Assembly (NCBI RefSeq): GCF_036013745.1
Contig: NZ_CP107880.1
Coordinates: 5,332,001 to 5,396,000, forward strand
Reading direction: 5' to 3'
DNA length: 64,000 nt
From: Streptomyces sp. NBC_00483
GTDB lineage: Bacteria > Actinomycetota > Actinomycetes > Streptomycetales > Streptomycetaceae
Below, piece after piece: positions 27,618 through 34,909 of this stretch. The notes under the pieces were generated by a model. The model saw only the letters and a list, made by a program, of their open reading frames with translations. It ran no database searches and was not told where the DNA came from. Both the position numbers and the translations under genes were made by a program. How positions within the stretch are numbered: the first letter of the stretch is position 1; the number at the start of each line of letters is the position of its first letter.

Positions 27618-27671
27618 CGGTGGGCCCGGCCAGTGATGGCGGGCCCGGTCGGTGACGGTGGGCCGGTTCAG
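27615..27671. repeat. Three 19-bp tandem repeats bridging two convergent stop codons
   Basis: TGACGGTGGGCCCGGCCAG, TGATGGCGGGCCCGGTCGG and TGACGGTGGGCCGGTTCAG follow one another exactly. The first begins with the GntR-1 stop codon, and the third contains the reverse-strand stop of membrane peptide B. They could serve as a compact bidirectional terminator or be slippage products. Confidence 0.8.
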
Positions 27672-27859
27672 TGCAGCGCGGGCCCGGCCACTGTGAGTGC
27701 GAGCAGCACGCCGCCCACCGAACTACAGGTGGCATTCCTGGCCTTGGCGCCGATGGCGAGCAGGAGCAGGCCGGCGAGGCCGGCCGGACCGTAGTGCCAC
27801 TGCGCGAGCTGCTCGAAGGCGATCACGACCACCGCGGAGAGGAGGCTGAGAACGGACAT
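27668..27859 (-). CDS. Small hydrophobic membrane protein, paralogue B (63 residues)
   Basis: This 63-residue protein has helices LSLLSAVVVIAFEQLA and GLAGLLLLAIGAKA plus GGVLLALTVAGPA. It shares EQL-QW-YGP-G and IG-KA-N with the 61-residue protein at 26309. GCAGGAGGAA precedes its ATG. It is divergent from the second GntR gene across an AGTTGG-N3-CCAACT palindrome. The repeated [membrane peptide]-operator-[GntR] pairing indicates a duplicated module. Function unknown; a membrane effector controlled by the GntR protein is the simplest idea. Confidence 0.8.
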   Translation of the reverse strand: MSVLSLLSAVVVIAFEQLAQWHYGPAGLAGLLLLAIGAKARNATCSSVGGVLLALTVAGPALH

Positions 27860-27942
27860 GGTGGTTCCTCCTGCTTCGGCGTTGCTTCGCTGATGGGCCT
27901 TACTTGGTCTCCTTCGTTGCCACCATCGGCCACCTTCTTCCA

Positions 27943-27981
27943 AGTTGGCGACCAACTGCACTGGAGTTGTCCCCACTTGGT
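27943..27981. promoter_or_regulatory. Operator in the second GntR/membrane peptide divergent region
   Basis: AGTTGGCGACCAACT (27943-27957) is a perfect 6-3-6 palindrome, followed eight bases later by AGTTGTCCCCACTTGGT (27965-27981). The same two-part order, with near-identical sequence, occurs at 29785-29823 before GntR-3. Confidence 0.75.
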
Positions 27982-28004
27982 CGTGGTATATAAACAGGAG
28001 GACG

Positions 28005-28043
28005 ACAACTCGCGCCAAATCACGGTGAGTTGTGCCGTTTGGT
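28005..28043 (+). promoter_or_regulatory. Second AGTTGT/TTGGT element and inverted half-site before GntR-2
   Basis: ACAACT (28005-28010) and AGTTGT (28028-28033) form an inverted pair. The latter continues as AGTTGTGCCGTTTGGT (28028-28043), ending 22 bp before the GTG start. It is a second copy of the composite element in the same regulatory region. Confidence 0.55.
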
Positions 28044-28065
28044 CGGGGACCCAGGGGAGCAGGGC

Positions 28066-28962
28066 GTGGCGGACATGGCAGACGCGACACTGAACGGCAG
28101 GAGAAGGCTCACGGCCCAGGAGATCGCCGACCAACTCCGCGAGCGCATCAGGGAGGGCGCGCTGCGGCCGGGCGACCAACTGCCCACGCAGGCCACGCTC
28201 GCCGATGAGTTCGGCGTCGAGCGCGGCACGGTCCGTCAGGCGCTCCAGCTCCTGGAGACGGACGGCCTGCTGAGCAAGCGCAGCAAGGGCAGCCCGCCGC
28301 GGATCGCCCCGGGATCCGCCGCGCGCGACGAGCCGCAGCCCTCCATGGTCGCGCTCGCCCCCCGCCTGGTGGAGGCCTTCCACGCCTCCCACGTCCGTAT
28401 CGACGCGGTCTGCATGACCTCCGAAACCCTGATGCTGGCCCTCGGCGAGCCGCTGCGCCACATCCACGAGGGCCGCATCCGCCCCGAATCCCTCGACGTA
28501 CGCATCCTGCTGCCCAGCCGCGACATCGACCTGGCGTTCCCGGTGCCGGTCCCGGACGGCAGCGACGGGATCGACCACGACGAGGGCGTCGCGGTGCACA
28601 ACCGCTGGCTGGCGCAGCGCAACGCGCAGGGCCAGGTGCTGCGCCACAACCTGCGCTCCCTGCGCTCCTCGCACAACATCGATGTGCGGGTGACCTTCCG
28701 CGCGCTCCCCTTCACCCCGCCGGTCAAGCTCTACCTGCTGAACCAGTCCGAGGCCCTGCTCTCGTACTACATGGTCACGCGGCGCGAGGAGGAGATCGAC
28801 AACGACACCAAGCTGGAGATGTTCTCGGCCACCGGCACGCAGGCCCTGCTCTTCTCCTTCGAGGAGCGGGCGGGCCACCGCGACCGGACGTTCGTGGAGG
28901 AGTCGCAGAAGTGGTTCGACGCCCTCTGGGAAACCATCACCTCCGACCTGACACTCTCCTAG
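28066..28962 (+). CDS. GntR-family regulator 2 of a three-paralogue set
   Basis: This 298-residue paralogue of the protein at 26667 is nearly collinear with it. The winged helix is TAQEIADQLRERIREGALRP, then LPTQATLADEFGVERGTVRQ. The C-terminal blocks are LLPSRDIDLAFPVPVP, WLAQRNAQGQVLRHNLRSLR, FRALPFTPPVKLYLLNQSEA and FVEESQKWFDALWETI. The GTG at 28066 has AGGGGAG seven bases upstream. Its stop codon overlaps the GTG of the HAD gene (TAGTG), so regulator and phosphatase are translationally coupled. A ligand chemically related to the HAD or kinase substrate is a reasonable inference. Confidence 0.87.
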   Translation: MADMADATLNGRRRLTAQEIADQLRERIREGALRPGDQLPTQATLADEFGVERGTVRQALQLLETDGLLSKRSKGSPPRIAPGSAARDEPQPSMVALAPRLVEAFHASHVRIDAVCMTSETLMLALGEPLRHIHEGRIRPESLDVRILLPSRDIDLAFPVPVPDGSDGIDHDEGVAVHNRWLAQRNAQGQVLRHNLRSLRSSHNIDVRVTFRALPFTPPVKLYLLNQSEALLSYYMVTRREEEIDNDTKLEMFSATGTQALLFSFEERAGHRDRTFVEESQKWFDALWETITSDLTLS

Positions 28963-29747
28963 TGACTTCAGAGATGACGAAGCAGACTGTTCCGGTGGCA
29001 GAAGAGACCGAACCAAGTCGGAAATCGGCCGAACAGGGCGACGCGCGAGAGTCGGGCACCCTCGCGGACCTGATCGCGAGCGCCCGCCATGTCCTCTTCG
29101 ACTTCGACGGCCCGATCTGCCGACTGTTCGCGGGCCGCCCGGCGGCGGGGATCGCGCGGGAGCAGGTGGAGTGGCTGGATGCGCAGGGGCTCGGGGACAT
29201 CCTGATGGCCGAAGAGCGCGTTGACGCGGACCCGCACACCGCGCTGCGCCGCCTCGGCCGGGAGCGGCCGGGCACCGACCTGGTCGAGGAGATGGAGAGT
29301 GGGCTCACCGAGCAGGAGCTGCGCGCCGTCGCCTCCGCCTGGCCCACGGAGCATGCGGACCCTCTGATCCGCACCTGGACGGCGGTGGGCACCCGCCTCG
29401 CCATCACCACCAACAACTCGGCCGAAGCGGCCCGCCGCTACCTCGCGAGCCGCGACCTGTCCGGTTGCTTCGAGCCGCACATCTACGGCCGCACGAAGGA
29501 CCTTTCCCACCTCAAGCCCGACCCGTACTGCCTTCATCGCGCCATGTCGGCGATGGGGGCGGCGCCCGCGGCCACGCTGATGATCGGTGACGCCGTGTCG
29601 GACCTGGTGGCGGCGCGGCGGGCGGGCGTCGCGTTTCTGGGCTACGCGCGTAATGACCGCAAAGAGGCCGTCCTGCGGGAGGCGGGAGCCCGGCAGGTGA
29701 CCGCAACCCTGGAACCGATCATCGACATTCTGCGGGGCCGCGCCTGA
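28962..29747 (+). CDS. HAD-superfamily phosphatase
   Basis: This 261-residue HAD hydrolase has all four motifs: HVLFDFDGPICRLF (nucleophile and acid Asp), AITTNNS (motif II), HLKPDPYC (motif III Lys) and MIGDAVSDLVAARRAG (motif IV). The helical cap of about 70 residues between motifs I and II is of the phosphoglycolate-phosphatase type. GTG 28962 overlaps the GntR-2 stop; an ATG four codons later is an alternative start. The last 25 residues (VLREAGARQVTATLEPIIDI) cover the usual C-terminal tail. The substrate is unknown. Linked kinase domains downstream suggest opposing phosphorylation and dephosphorylation of one metabolite. Confidence 0.88.
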   Translation: MTSEMTKQTVPVAEETEPSRKSAEQGDARESGTLADLIASARHVLFDFDGPICRLFAGRPAAGIAREQVEWLDAQGLGDILMAEERVDADPHTALRRLGRERPGTDLVEEMESGLTEQELRAVASAWPTEHADPLIRTWTAVGTRLAITTNNSAEAARRYLASRDLSGCFEPHIYGRTKDLSHLKPDPYCLHRAMSAMGAAPAATLMIGDAVSDLVAARRAGVAFLGYARNDRKEAVLREAGARQVTATLEPIIDILRGRA

Positions 29748-29784
29748 CCTGCGATTCCCTCGCCCTTTGGCGCAAGCCGGGGGG

Positions 29785-29823
29785 AGTTGGCAGCCAACTG
29801 CCGTAGAGTTGTACGGACTTGGT
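29785..29823 (+). promoter_or_regulatory. Operator upstream of GntR-3
   Basis: AGTTGGCAGCCAACT (29785-29799) is a perfect 6-3-6 palindrome, followed by AGTTGTACGGACTTGGT (29807-29823). Both parts and their spacing match the site at 27943-27981. It lies 23-61 bp upstream of the GTG start. No divergent gene exists here, because the HAD gene ends 37 bp earlier on the same strand. Confidence 0.75.
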
Positions 29824-29845
29824 CGGGGGGTGAGGGGAGATCGTC

Positions 29846-30730
29846 GTGGTGAACGCGAATACGGAGAACGCCCCCAGACCCACCGCCGAGGAGATCGCCG
29901 ACGCCCTGCGCAAGCGGATCATCGGCGGAGAACTCAGGGCCGGCGAGCGCCTCCCGACGCAGGCCGCGCTCGCCCGGGAGTTCGGAGTGGAGCGCGGCAC
30001 GGTCCGCAACGCGCTGCAACTGCTGCGCTCGGAAGGCCTGTTGGCGAACACGGGCAAGGGTAGCCCGCCCACGGTGTCCCGCCCTGAGCGCCAGTCGCCG
30101 CCCGGCGCACAGGCGGCCAGAAGCATCCTGGGCCCACGCCTGGTGGCGGCCTTCGAGGCGCCGCAAGTGTACGTGGACGTGGCGAGCCTGACCGGGGAGA
30201 CGCTGGTGACAGCCCTTGGGGAACCGTTGCGGAAGGTGTACGAAAAGAAGCTGCGGCCGGAGTCGGTGCGGGTGCGGATGGTGGTGCCGAGGCCGGGCGG
30301 AGACGTCGACTACCCGGCTCCCGCCGCTGGTTGGGGCGTTGACGACAAACTCGACACGGCGGTCAAGCAGCGCAGCCGGATCCAGTGGACCTCGCAGCAG
30401 ATGGTGCTGGACAACACCTTCAAGCGCCTGCGTGACAACGGCGTCGACGTGAGCTTCGAGTTCCGCTTCGTCTCTGGAGTGCCGACCCGGAAGGTGTATC
30501 TCCTGAACCGGCAGGAGGTGCTGGTCGGGCACTACGTTCCGGATCGGTTCGAGCGGGAGATCGACGACTACGAGGGCGCGGACACGGTGGAGCTCGTGGA
30601 CGTGGAGGGCTTCGAGACCGAGATGTTCCCCTTCGAGCGCTCCAACGGCGAGGACCATGCCGCCTTCGTGGACGGGGAGCAGGCGATGTTCGACGGCCTC
30701 TGGGAGCACGTCGCGCAGCAGCGGACCTGA
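29846..30730 (+). CDS. GntR-family regulator 3 of a three-paralogue set
   Basis: This 294-residue third paralogue has the same winged helix (TAEEIADALRKRIIGGELRA, LPTQAALAREFGVERGTVRN) but a more diverged C-terminal domain. ETLVTALGEPLRKVYEKKLRPESVRVRMVVPRPGGDVDYP replaces the LLPSRDIDLAFP block, and VSFEFRFVSGVPTRKVYLLNRQ replaces the FRALPF block. This suggests a different ligand with the same operator. GTG 29846 is preceded by GAGGGGAG. The double-kinase gene follows after 144 bp, so joint transcription is possible. Confidence 0.86.
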   Translation: MVNANTENAPRPTAEEIADALRKRIIGGELRAGERLPTQAALAREFGVERGTVRNALQLLRSEGLLANTGKGSPPTVSRPERQSPPGAQAARSILGPRLVAAFEAPQVYVDVASLTGETLVTALGEPLRKVYEKKLRPESVRVRMVVPRPGGDVDYPAPAAGWGVDDKLDTAVKQRSRIQWTSQQMVLDNTFKRLRDNGVDVSFEFRFVSGVPTRKVYLLNRQEVLVGHYVPDRFEREIDDYEGADTVELVDVEGFETEMFPFERSNGEDHAAFVDGEQAMFDGLWEHVAQQRT

Positions 30731-30874
30731 ATCGTTCGCGTTCGAGCCCCTTACCCCCGTGAGTGTTTCTTTACACCTCGAATTCGGCCACTCCGGTCAC
30801 TCCGGTCGTCAGGGCTGTGCGTGCGCACTACTGTGTGGGCCTGTTACAGCCCGTGCTCGAGTCAGGAGCGGCCT

Positions 30875-33016
30875 GTGGGCGCTGCGGATGCCTGGCACCA
30901 CGTCGTGGAGCGTGCGGAGCACGACGGCGTGGCAGTCGGCGGTCAGCACAACATCAACCATGTGGTGCGACTGACCGCCGAGGAGGCACGCGCTCTCGAC
31001 CGCCCGCAGGACGCGCGGGTCGTGGTCCGTCGGCGCAGGGCGGACGTGCCCCCCGTGGTGATCAGGACCTGGGACGACGAGCCGGAGATCCTCGCGGCGT
31101 TACGCGATCGGGGCCGGCCCGTACCGGAGTGTCTGGCCCGGTTCGACGGCGTGGCCGTCCACAGCTACATGGAGGGCACACCTCTCTCGGGCATGCACGG
31201 GGACGACGAGCCGTCGGCCGAGCGGCTGATCGGCGCCTTCGCCGAGGCGCTCACGGACTTGGCACGAGTACCCGAGCGATGCCTGCCGGCCCGCCCCGCA
31301 TGCTGGCCGAAGGACGGGGACGGCCGGGGTTTCCTGAGGACGCTGCTGAACCGGGCCGAGGCGCAGATCCGGCAGGTCAACTGGCCGGCGTTCGGCGGGC
31401 TCTTCACGTCGTTGGGAGTTCCGGGGAACTCCCTGCGCCTGTATGCGAGCCGGGCGCCCAGAATGACGTCCCGCCCCTTTCAGCTCCTCCACGGCGACCT
31501 GCACCGGGGGAACGTGCTCGTCCCGCCCGGCGGTGAGTTCCGGTTGACGTTGGTGGACTGGGAGTTGGCGACGTACGGGGACCCGCTGCACGATCTGGCC
31601 GTGCATCTGGTGCGCATGGGGTACACCCCCGAGCAGCGGGGCCAGGCGATCGAACTCTGGCACAAAGCGATGTGGGGCGTGCGGCCCGAGGCCGTCGACG
31701 GCCTCGACTCCGACCTCGGGCACTACATCGACTTCGAGCGCGCGCAGTCCGTGTTCCCGGACGTGATCCGGGCGGCCGACTCTCTCGACGAGCACTGCGG
31801 TCAGAGCGAACTGGCAGCGGCGGCCACCGAGGTCCACCGGGCCCTGGAGGTGGCCTCGGGCCCGCTGCGGCTGCGCAACGTGCTGATGCCGTCCGCGATC
31901 GAGCCGCTGCTCTACCGGTGGCGCACGGCCAAGAAAGGGCGCGGTCGCGGCGAGGCCTTCGCGGCCTCGATCCACTGGGAGCGGGACGAACGCCTGCCCC
32001 TGCCCGCGGACTTCGGCCCCGACCGGGTCGAGCAGGCTCTGTGGTCCGAGCGGGTGGCCCCCGCGCGATACGTCTTCAAAGGGACGTCCCATCTGGGAAC
32101 GTTCGTGGACGTGCGGGGCTTCGGGCGCGTCATGGTCCGCCGCAAGGTGAGCACGGCCAACCCCATCGAACCCAGGGTCCTGGACGAGCACGCGGTGCTC
32201 CGGGCGATCGAGGAATCGGGCGCCGGGGCCAGCGTGCCGAGGGTGCTCGCGCTGGGCACGAGCGACTGGGGCGACCAGTTCACGATCCAGTCGTACGCGG
32301 GTCATCACCGCGACCGCGGCGGCCCGCAGCATCCGGAGCACGGGCTGCTGCCCGGTGAAGTGACCGACCTGGTCGACCAGCTGTGCCAACTCGCCGCCAC
32401 CCGGATCGATGTGGCCGAACAGGACATGGGTGGGCTCCGCTTCTACCCATGGCTGTGCAGCCAACTGTCCGTCCTGGTACGAGAGCTGTCGCCAGAGGCG
32501 AAGGAAGAGGCGGCCCGCCTCGGCCTTCCGGACGAGCACGGGGTGGAGGACCGCTTGCTGCGCCATGTGGTGCACGGGCGTCGTTATGGGCTGCTTCATG
32601 GGGATTTGAACCCCTGGAACCTGGTCAGGCGCGAGGGCAGGACGGGCCTCACCCTGATCGACTGGGAGATGGCCATGGTCGGGGACCCGCTGTACGACCT
32701 CGTACGGCACATCCACCTGACGCCGACGACCCGGGAGGTCCGGGGTCGGATGTACGCCCGCTGGTCGCAGCGGATGCCGGAGCAGTTCACCCATGGCTGG
32801 GCGAGCGACATCCCCGTCTATCAGGGCCTCGAAGTGGTCCGTTCCGCCTATGTGGACCTGGAGCGCGTGGTCACCCGCTCCGGCCTGGACGCCCCGAACG
32901 TACGGCGGGCCGTGGGCGCGTACCCGCTGACGCTCCGCAAGGCCCTGAGCTGGCTGGAGTCGCCCCCTCAGGGGCCGCGGTCGGCCCGGGCCCCGGCCCG
33001 TACGCTCGGGGCATGA
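30875..33016 (+). CDS. Tandem-domain aminoglycoside-phosphotransferase-like kinase
   Basis: This 713-residue protein has two APH-type kinase folds in one chain. Domain 1 has LLHGDLHRGNVL (His206 region) and LVDWELATYGDPLHDLA. Domain 2 has LLHGDLNPWNLV (His575 region) and LIDWEMAMVGDPLYDLVRHI. Both have the HGDxxxxN catalytic loop and the DxE metal motif, so both look competent. N-lobe segments (VGGQHNINHVVRL; KGTSHLGTFVDV) also correspond, which argues for internal duplication. The GTG start is chosen for AGGAG six bases upstream. Codon 76 (31100-31102) is TTA, so translation should need the bldA tRNA. The acceptor substrate is unknown. It overlaps tetR by four bases. Confidence 0.82.
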   Translation: MGAADAWHHVVERAEHDGVAVGGQHNINHVVRLTAEEARALDRPQDARVVVRRRRADVPPVVIRTWDDEPEILAALRDRGRPVPECLARFDGVAVHSYMEGTPLSGMHGDDEPSAERLIGAFAEALTDLARVPERCLPARPACWPKDGDGRGFLRTLLNRAEAQIRQVNWPAFGGLFTSLGVPGNSLRLYASRAPRMTSRPFQLLHGDLHRGNVLVPPGGEFRLTLVDWELATYGDPLHDLAVHLVRMGYTPEQRGQAIELWHKAMWGVRPEAVDGLDSDLGHYIDFERAQSVFPDVIRAADSLDEHCGQSELAAAATEVHRALEVASGPLRLRNVLMPSAIEPLLYRWRTAKKGRGRGEAFAASIHWERDERLPLPADFGPDRVEQALWSERVAPARYVFKGTSHLGTFVDVRGFGRVMVRRKVSTANPIEPRVLDEHAVLRAIEESGAGASVPRVLALGTSDWGDQFTIQSYAGHHRDRGGPQHPEHGLLPGEVTDLVDQLCQLAATRIDVAEQDMGGLRFYPWLCSQLSVLVRELSPEAKEEAARLGLPDEHGVEDRLLRHVVHGRRYGLLHGDLNPWNLVRREGRTGLTLIDWEMAMVGDPLYDLVRHIHLTPTTREVRGRMYARWSQRMPEQFTHGWASDIPVYQGLEVVRSAYVDLERVVTRSGLDAPNVRRAVGAYPLTLRKALSWLESPPQGPRSARAPARTLGA

Positions 33017-33645
33017 GCAGCCCCGACCCCGCCCCCGGCCTCCGCGAACTCAAGAAGCAGCGCACCCGGCAGACGCTCTCCGAGACAGCCGTCCGGCTGT
33101 TCATGGAGAGGGGGTACGACAACGTGTCCGTGGCCGAGGTCGCGGCCGCGGCAGAGGTGTCGAAGCCGACGTTGTTCCGGTACTTCGCGGCCAAGGAGGA
33201 CCTCGTTCTCCACCAGTTCGCGGATCACGAGGACGAGGCGGCGCGGGTCGTCGCGGGGCGGAGTGAAGGGGAGGCGCCGCTCGGGGCGTTGCGGCGGCAT
33301 TTCCTGGAGGGGCTGCGGCGGCGGGATCCGGTGACCGGGCTGTGCGATCACCCGGCGGTGCTCGCGTATCAGCGGCTGTTGTACGGGACGCCGCAGTTGG
33401 TGGCGCGGTTGTACGGGTATCAGGAGCGGTCGGAGCGGGCACTCGCGGAGGCGCTGGGCGGGCCCCCGGTGCGGGCGCGGATCGCTGCCGGGCAGATCGT
33501 GGCCACGCAGCGGATCCTCGCCGAGGAGAACGTGCGGCGGATCGTGGCCGGCGAGTCCGCCGACGAGTTGGAGGCGGCGGCCGTGAGTACTGCCGAGGAG
33601 GGGTTCCGGCAGTTGGGGGAGGGAATCGCGTCGCTCTACGGCTGA
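33013..33645 (+). CDS. TetR-family regulator
   Basis: This 210-residue TetR protein has the standard HTH (RQTLSETAVRLFMERGYDNVSVAEVAAAAEVSKPTLFRYFAAKEDLV, spanning residues 18-62). The C-terminal domain ends with GEGIASLYG. It starts at ATG 33013, overlapping the kinase stop (ATGA), so it is probably coupled to the double kinase. The palindrome TTGCAAGC-N4-GCTTGCAA 36 bp downstream of its stop is a typical TetR operator and could be its target in front of the next gene. Confidence 0.92.
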   Translation: MSSPDPAPGLRELKKQRTRQTLSETAVRLFMERGYDNVSVAEVAAAAEVSKPTLFRYFAAKEDLVLHQFADHEDEAARVVAGRSEGEAPLGALRRHFLEGLRRRDPVTGLCDHPAVLAYQRLLYGTPQLVARLYGYQERSERALAEALGGPPVRARIAAGQIVATQRILAEENVRRIVAGESADELEAAAVSTAEEGFRQLGEGIASLYG

Positions 33646-33681
33646 TCGTCCCCCGCTACCCCGTTGTTGTGCGGAGCACTT

Positions 33682-33701
33682 TTGCAAGCAGGCGCTTGCA
33701 A
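33682..33701. promoter_or_regulatory. Perfect TetR-type palindrome upstream of the XRE gene
   Basis: TTGCAAGCAGGCGCTTGCAA has perfect 8-bp arms and a 4-bp centre. It lies between tetR (stop 33645) and the XRE-family gene (ATG 33732), so it probably controls the latter. Local AT-richness suggests that the promoter overlaps it. Confidence 0.65.
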
Positions 33702-33731
33702 TAGTTAGCGAGGATGCGGCACCATCGACGT

Positions 33732-34175
33732 ATGGCATCGCTCAACGTCGGAAGTCTCGGCGAATATCTGCGCGAGCAGCGTCGCAACGCGCAGTTGTCG
33801 CTCCGTCAGCTTGCCGACGCCGCCGGAGTGTCCAACCCGTACCTGAGTCAGATCGAGCGCGGGCTGCGCAAGCCGAGCGCGGAAGTTCTGCAGCAGGTAG
33901 CCAAGGCGCTGCGGATCTCCGCGGAGACGTTGTACGTGCACGCCGGCATTCTCGACGCCGAGCGCGAGCGGACCGAGGTGGAGACGCGCGCCGTCATCCT
34001 CGCCGACCCGCTGCTCAACGAGCGTCAGAAGCAGGTGCTGTTGCAGATCTACGACGCCTTCAGGCACGAGAACGGCGGCAGCGACGGCGAGCCGGACAGC
34101 GGTGAGCCGGATAGCGATAAGCGCGACAGCGGTGAGCCCGACAGTGGCGATGCCGAGCCCTCAAGCAGCAGTTGA
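33732..34175 (+). CDS. XRE-family helix-turn-helix regulator
   Basis: This 147-residue protein has an N-terminal Cro/CI HTH (LGEYLREQRRNAQLSLRQLADAAGVSNPYLSQIERG, residues 8-44). A helical linker follows, then an acidic repetitive tail (GEPDSGEPDSDKRDSGEPDSGD). It matches the actinobacterial group often found next to HbhA-like genes, as here. ATG 33732 fits the family start MASLNVG; ATG 33714 would add six residues. It is likely cotranscribed with the HbhA-like gene 22 bp downstream. Confidence 0.88.
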   Translation: MASLNVGSLGEYLREQRRNAQLSLRQLADAAGVSNPYLSQIERGLRKPSAEVLQQVAKALRISAETLYVHAGILDAERERTEVETRAVILADPLLNERQKQVLLQIYDAFRHENGGSDGEPDSGEPDSDKRDSGEPDSGDAEPSSSS

Positions 34176-34197
34176 TGTGATCCGGGAGGACCACGCC

Positions 34198-34806
34198 ATG
34201 GCCATCAAGGACGACCTGCGCAAGACCCTCACCGACCCGACCCCGCTCTACTTCGCCGCCGGCACCGCCGAGCTGGCGTACCAGCAGGCCAAGAAGGTGC
34301 CGGGGATCGTCGAGCAGCTGCGGAGCGAGGCGCCCGCGCGCTTCGAGTCCGTGCGGCAGACCGACCCCAAGGACGTGCAGGACAAGGCGACCACCCGCGC
34401 CAAGGAGGCGCAGGCCACCCTCACGGCGAGGGTGAACGAGATCGTCGGCACCCTCGACGCCGACCTGAAGAAGTTCGGCGAGAGCGCCCAGGAGTTCGCG
34501 CTGCGCGGCGTCGGCTACGCAGCCGAGGCCGCCGTCAAGGCGCGCGAGACGTACGAGAAGGTCGCCGAGCACGGCGAGGAGGCCGTGAAGGCGTGGCGCG
34601 GTGAGGCCGCCGAGGAGATCAGCGAGCTCGCCGAGGCCGTCGAGCCGGACGCCGAGCCGAAGCCGGAGGCCAAGGAGACGTCGGCCGCCGACGCGGACAA
34701 GTCCGGCGCCGCCAAGAAGACCGCGGCGAAGAAGACCACGCCGGCGAAGAAGACGGCCCCCGCGGCCAAGAAGACCGGCTCCGGCTCCACGCCGCCCGCC
34801 AAGTAG
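34198..34806 (+). CDS. HbhA-like Lys/Ala-rich surface protein
   Basis: This 202-residue protein is mostly helical and probably coiled coil over residues 20-140 (YFAAGTAELAYQQAKKVPGI, VRQTDPKDVQDKATTRAKEA). A C-terminal run of Lys-Ala repeats follows (GAAKKTAAKKTTPAKKT...). This matches the layout of mycobacterial heparin-binding hemagglutinin. There is no signal peptide. In Streptomyces an adhesin role is unlikely, and nucleoid or membrane binding by the Lys-rich tail is an alternative. GGGAGGA precedes ATG 34198. A strong terminator follows. Confidence 0.85.
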   Translation: MAIKDDLRKTLTDPTPLYFAAGTAELAYQQAKKVPGIVEQLRSEAPARFESVRQTDPKDVQDKATTRAKEAQATLTARVNEIVGTLDADLKKFGESAQEFALRGVGYAAEAAVKARETYEKVAEHGEEAVKAWRGEAAEEISELAEAVEPDAEPKPEAKETSAADADKSGAAKKTAAKKTTPAKKTAPAAKKTGSGSTPPAK

Positions 34807-34817
34807 GCCCTACGCCG

Positions 34818-34850
34818 ACGGGCCGGGCACTTGTGAAGTGTCCGGCCCGT
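34818..34850 (+). terminator. Terminator after the HbhA-like gene
   Basis: ACGGGCCGGGCACTT pairs with AAGTGTCCGGCCCGT in a 15-bp stem with one G-T wobble and a three-base loop. It starts 11 bp after the stop. Confidence 0.8.
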
Positions 34851-34909
34851 TGTCCGGGTACCGTGGCCGTGGTCGGAAGGTCCCTTGATTCGATTCTGGT
34901 GGTGGCGTT

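Noticed and set aside
24902..34175. Idea that the accessory-looking block is an integrated plasmid or prophage
   Set aside because: No integrase, transposase, replication gene, tRNA or flanking direct repeat was seen, and codon bias matches the rest of the window.
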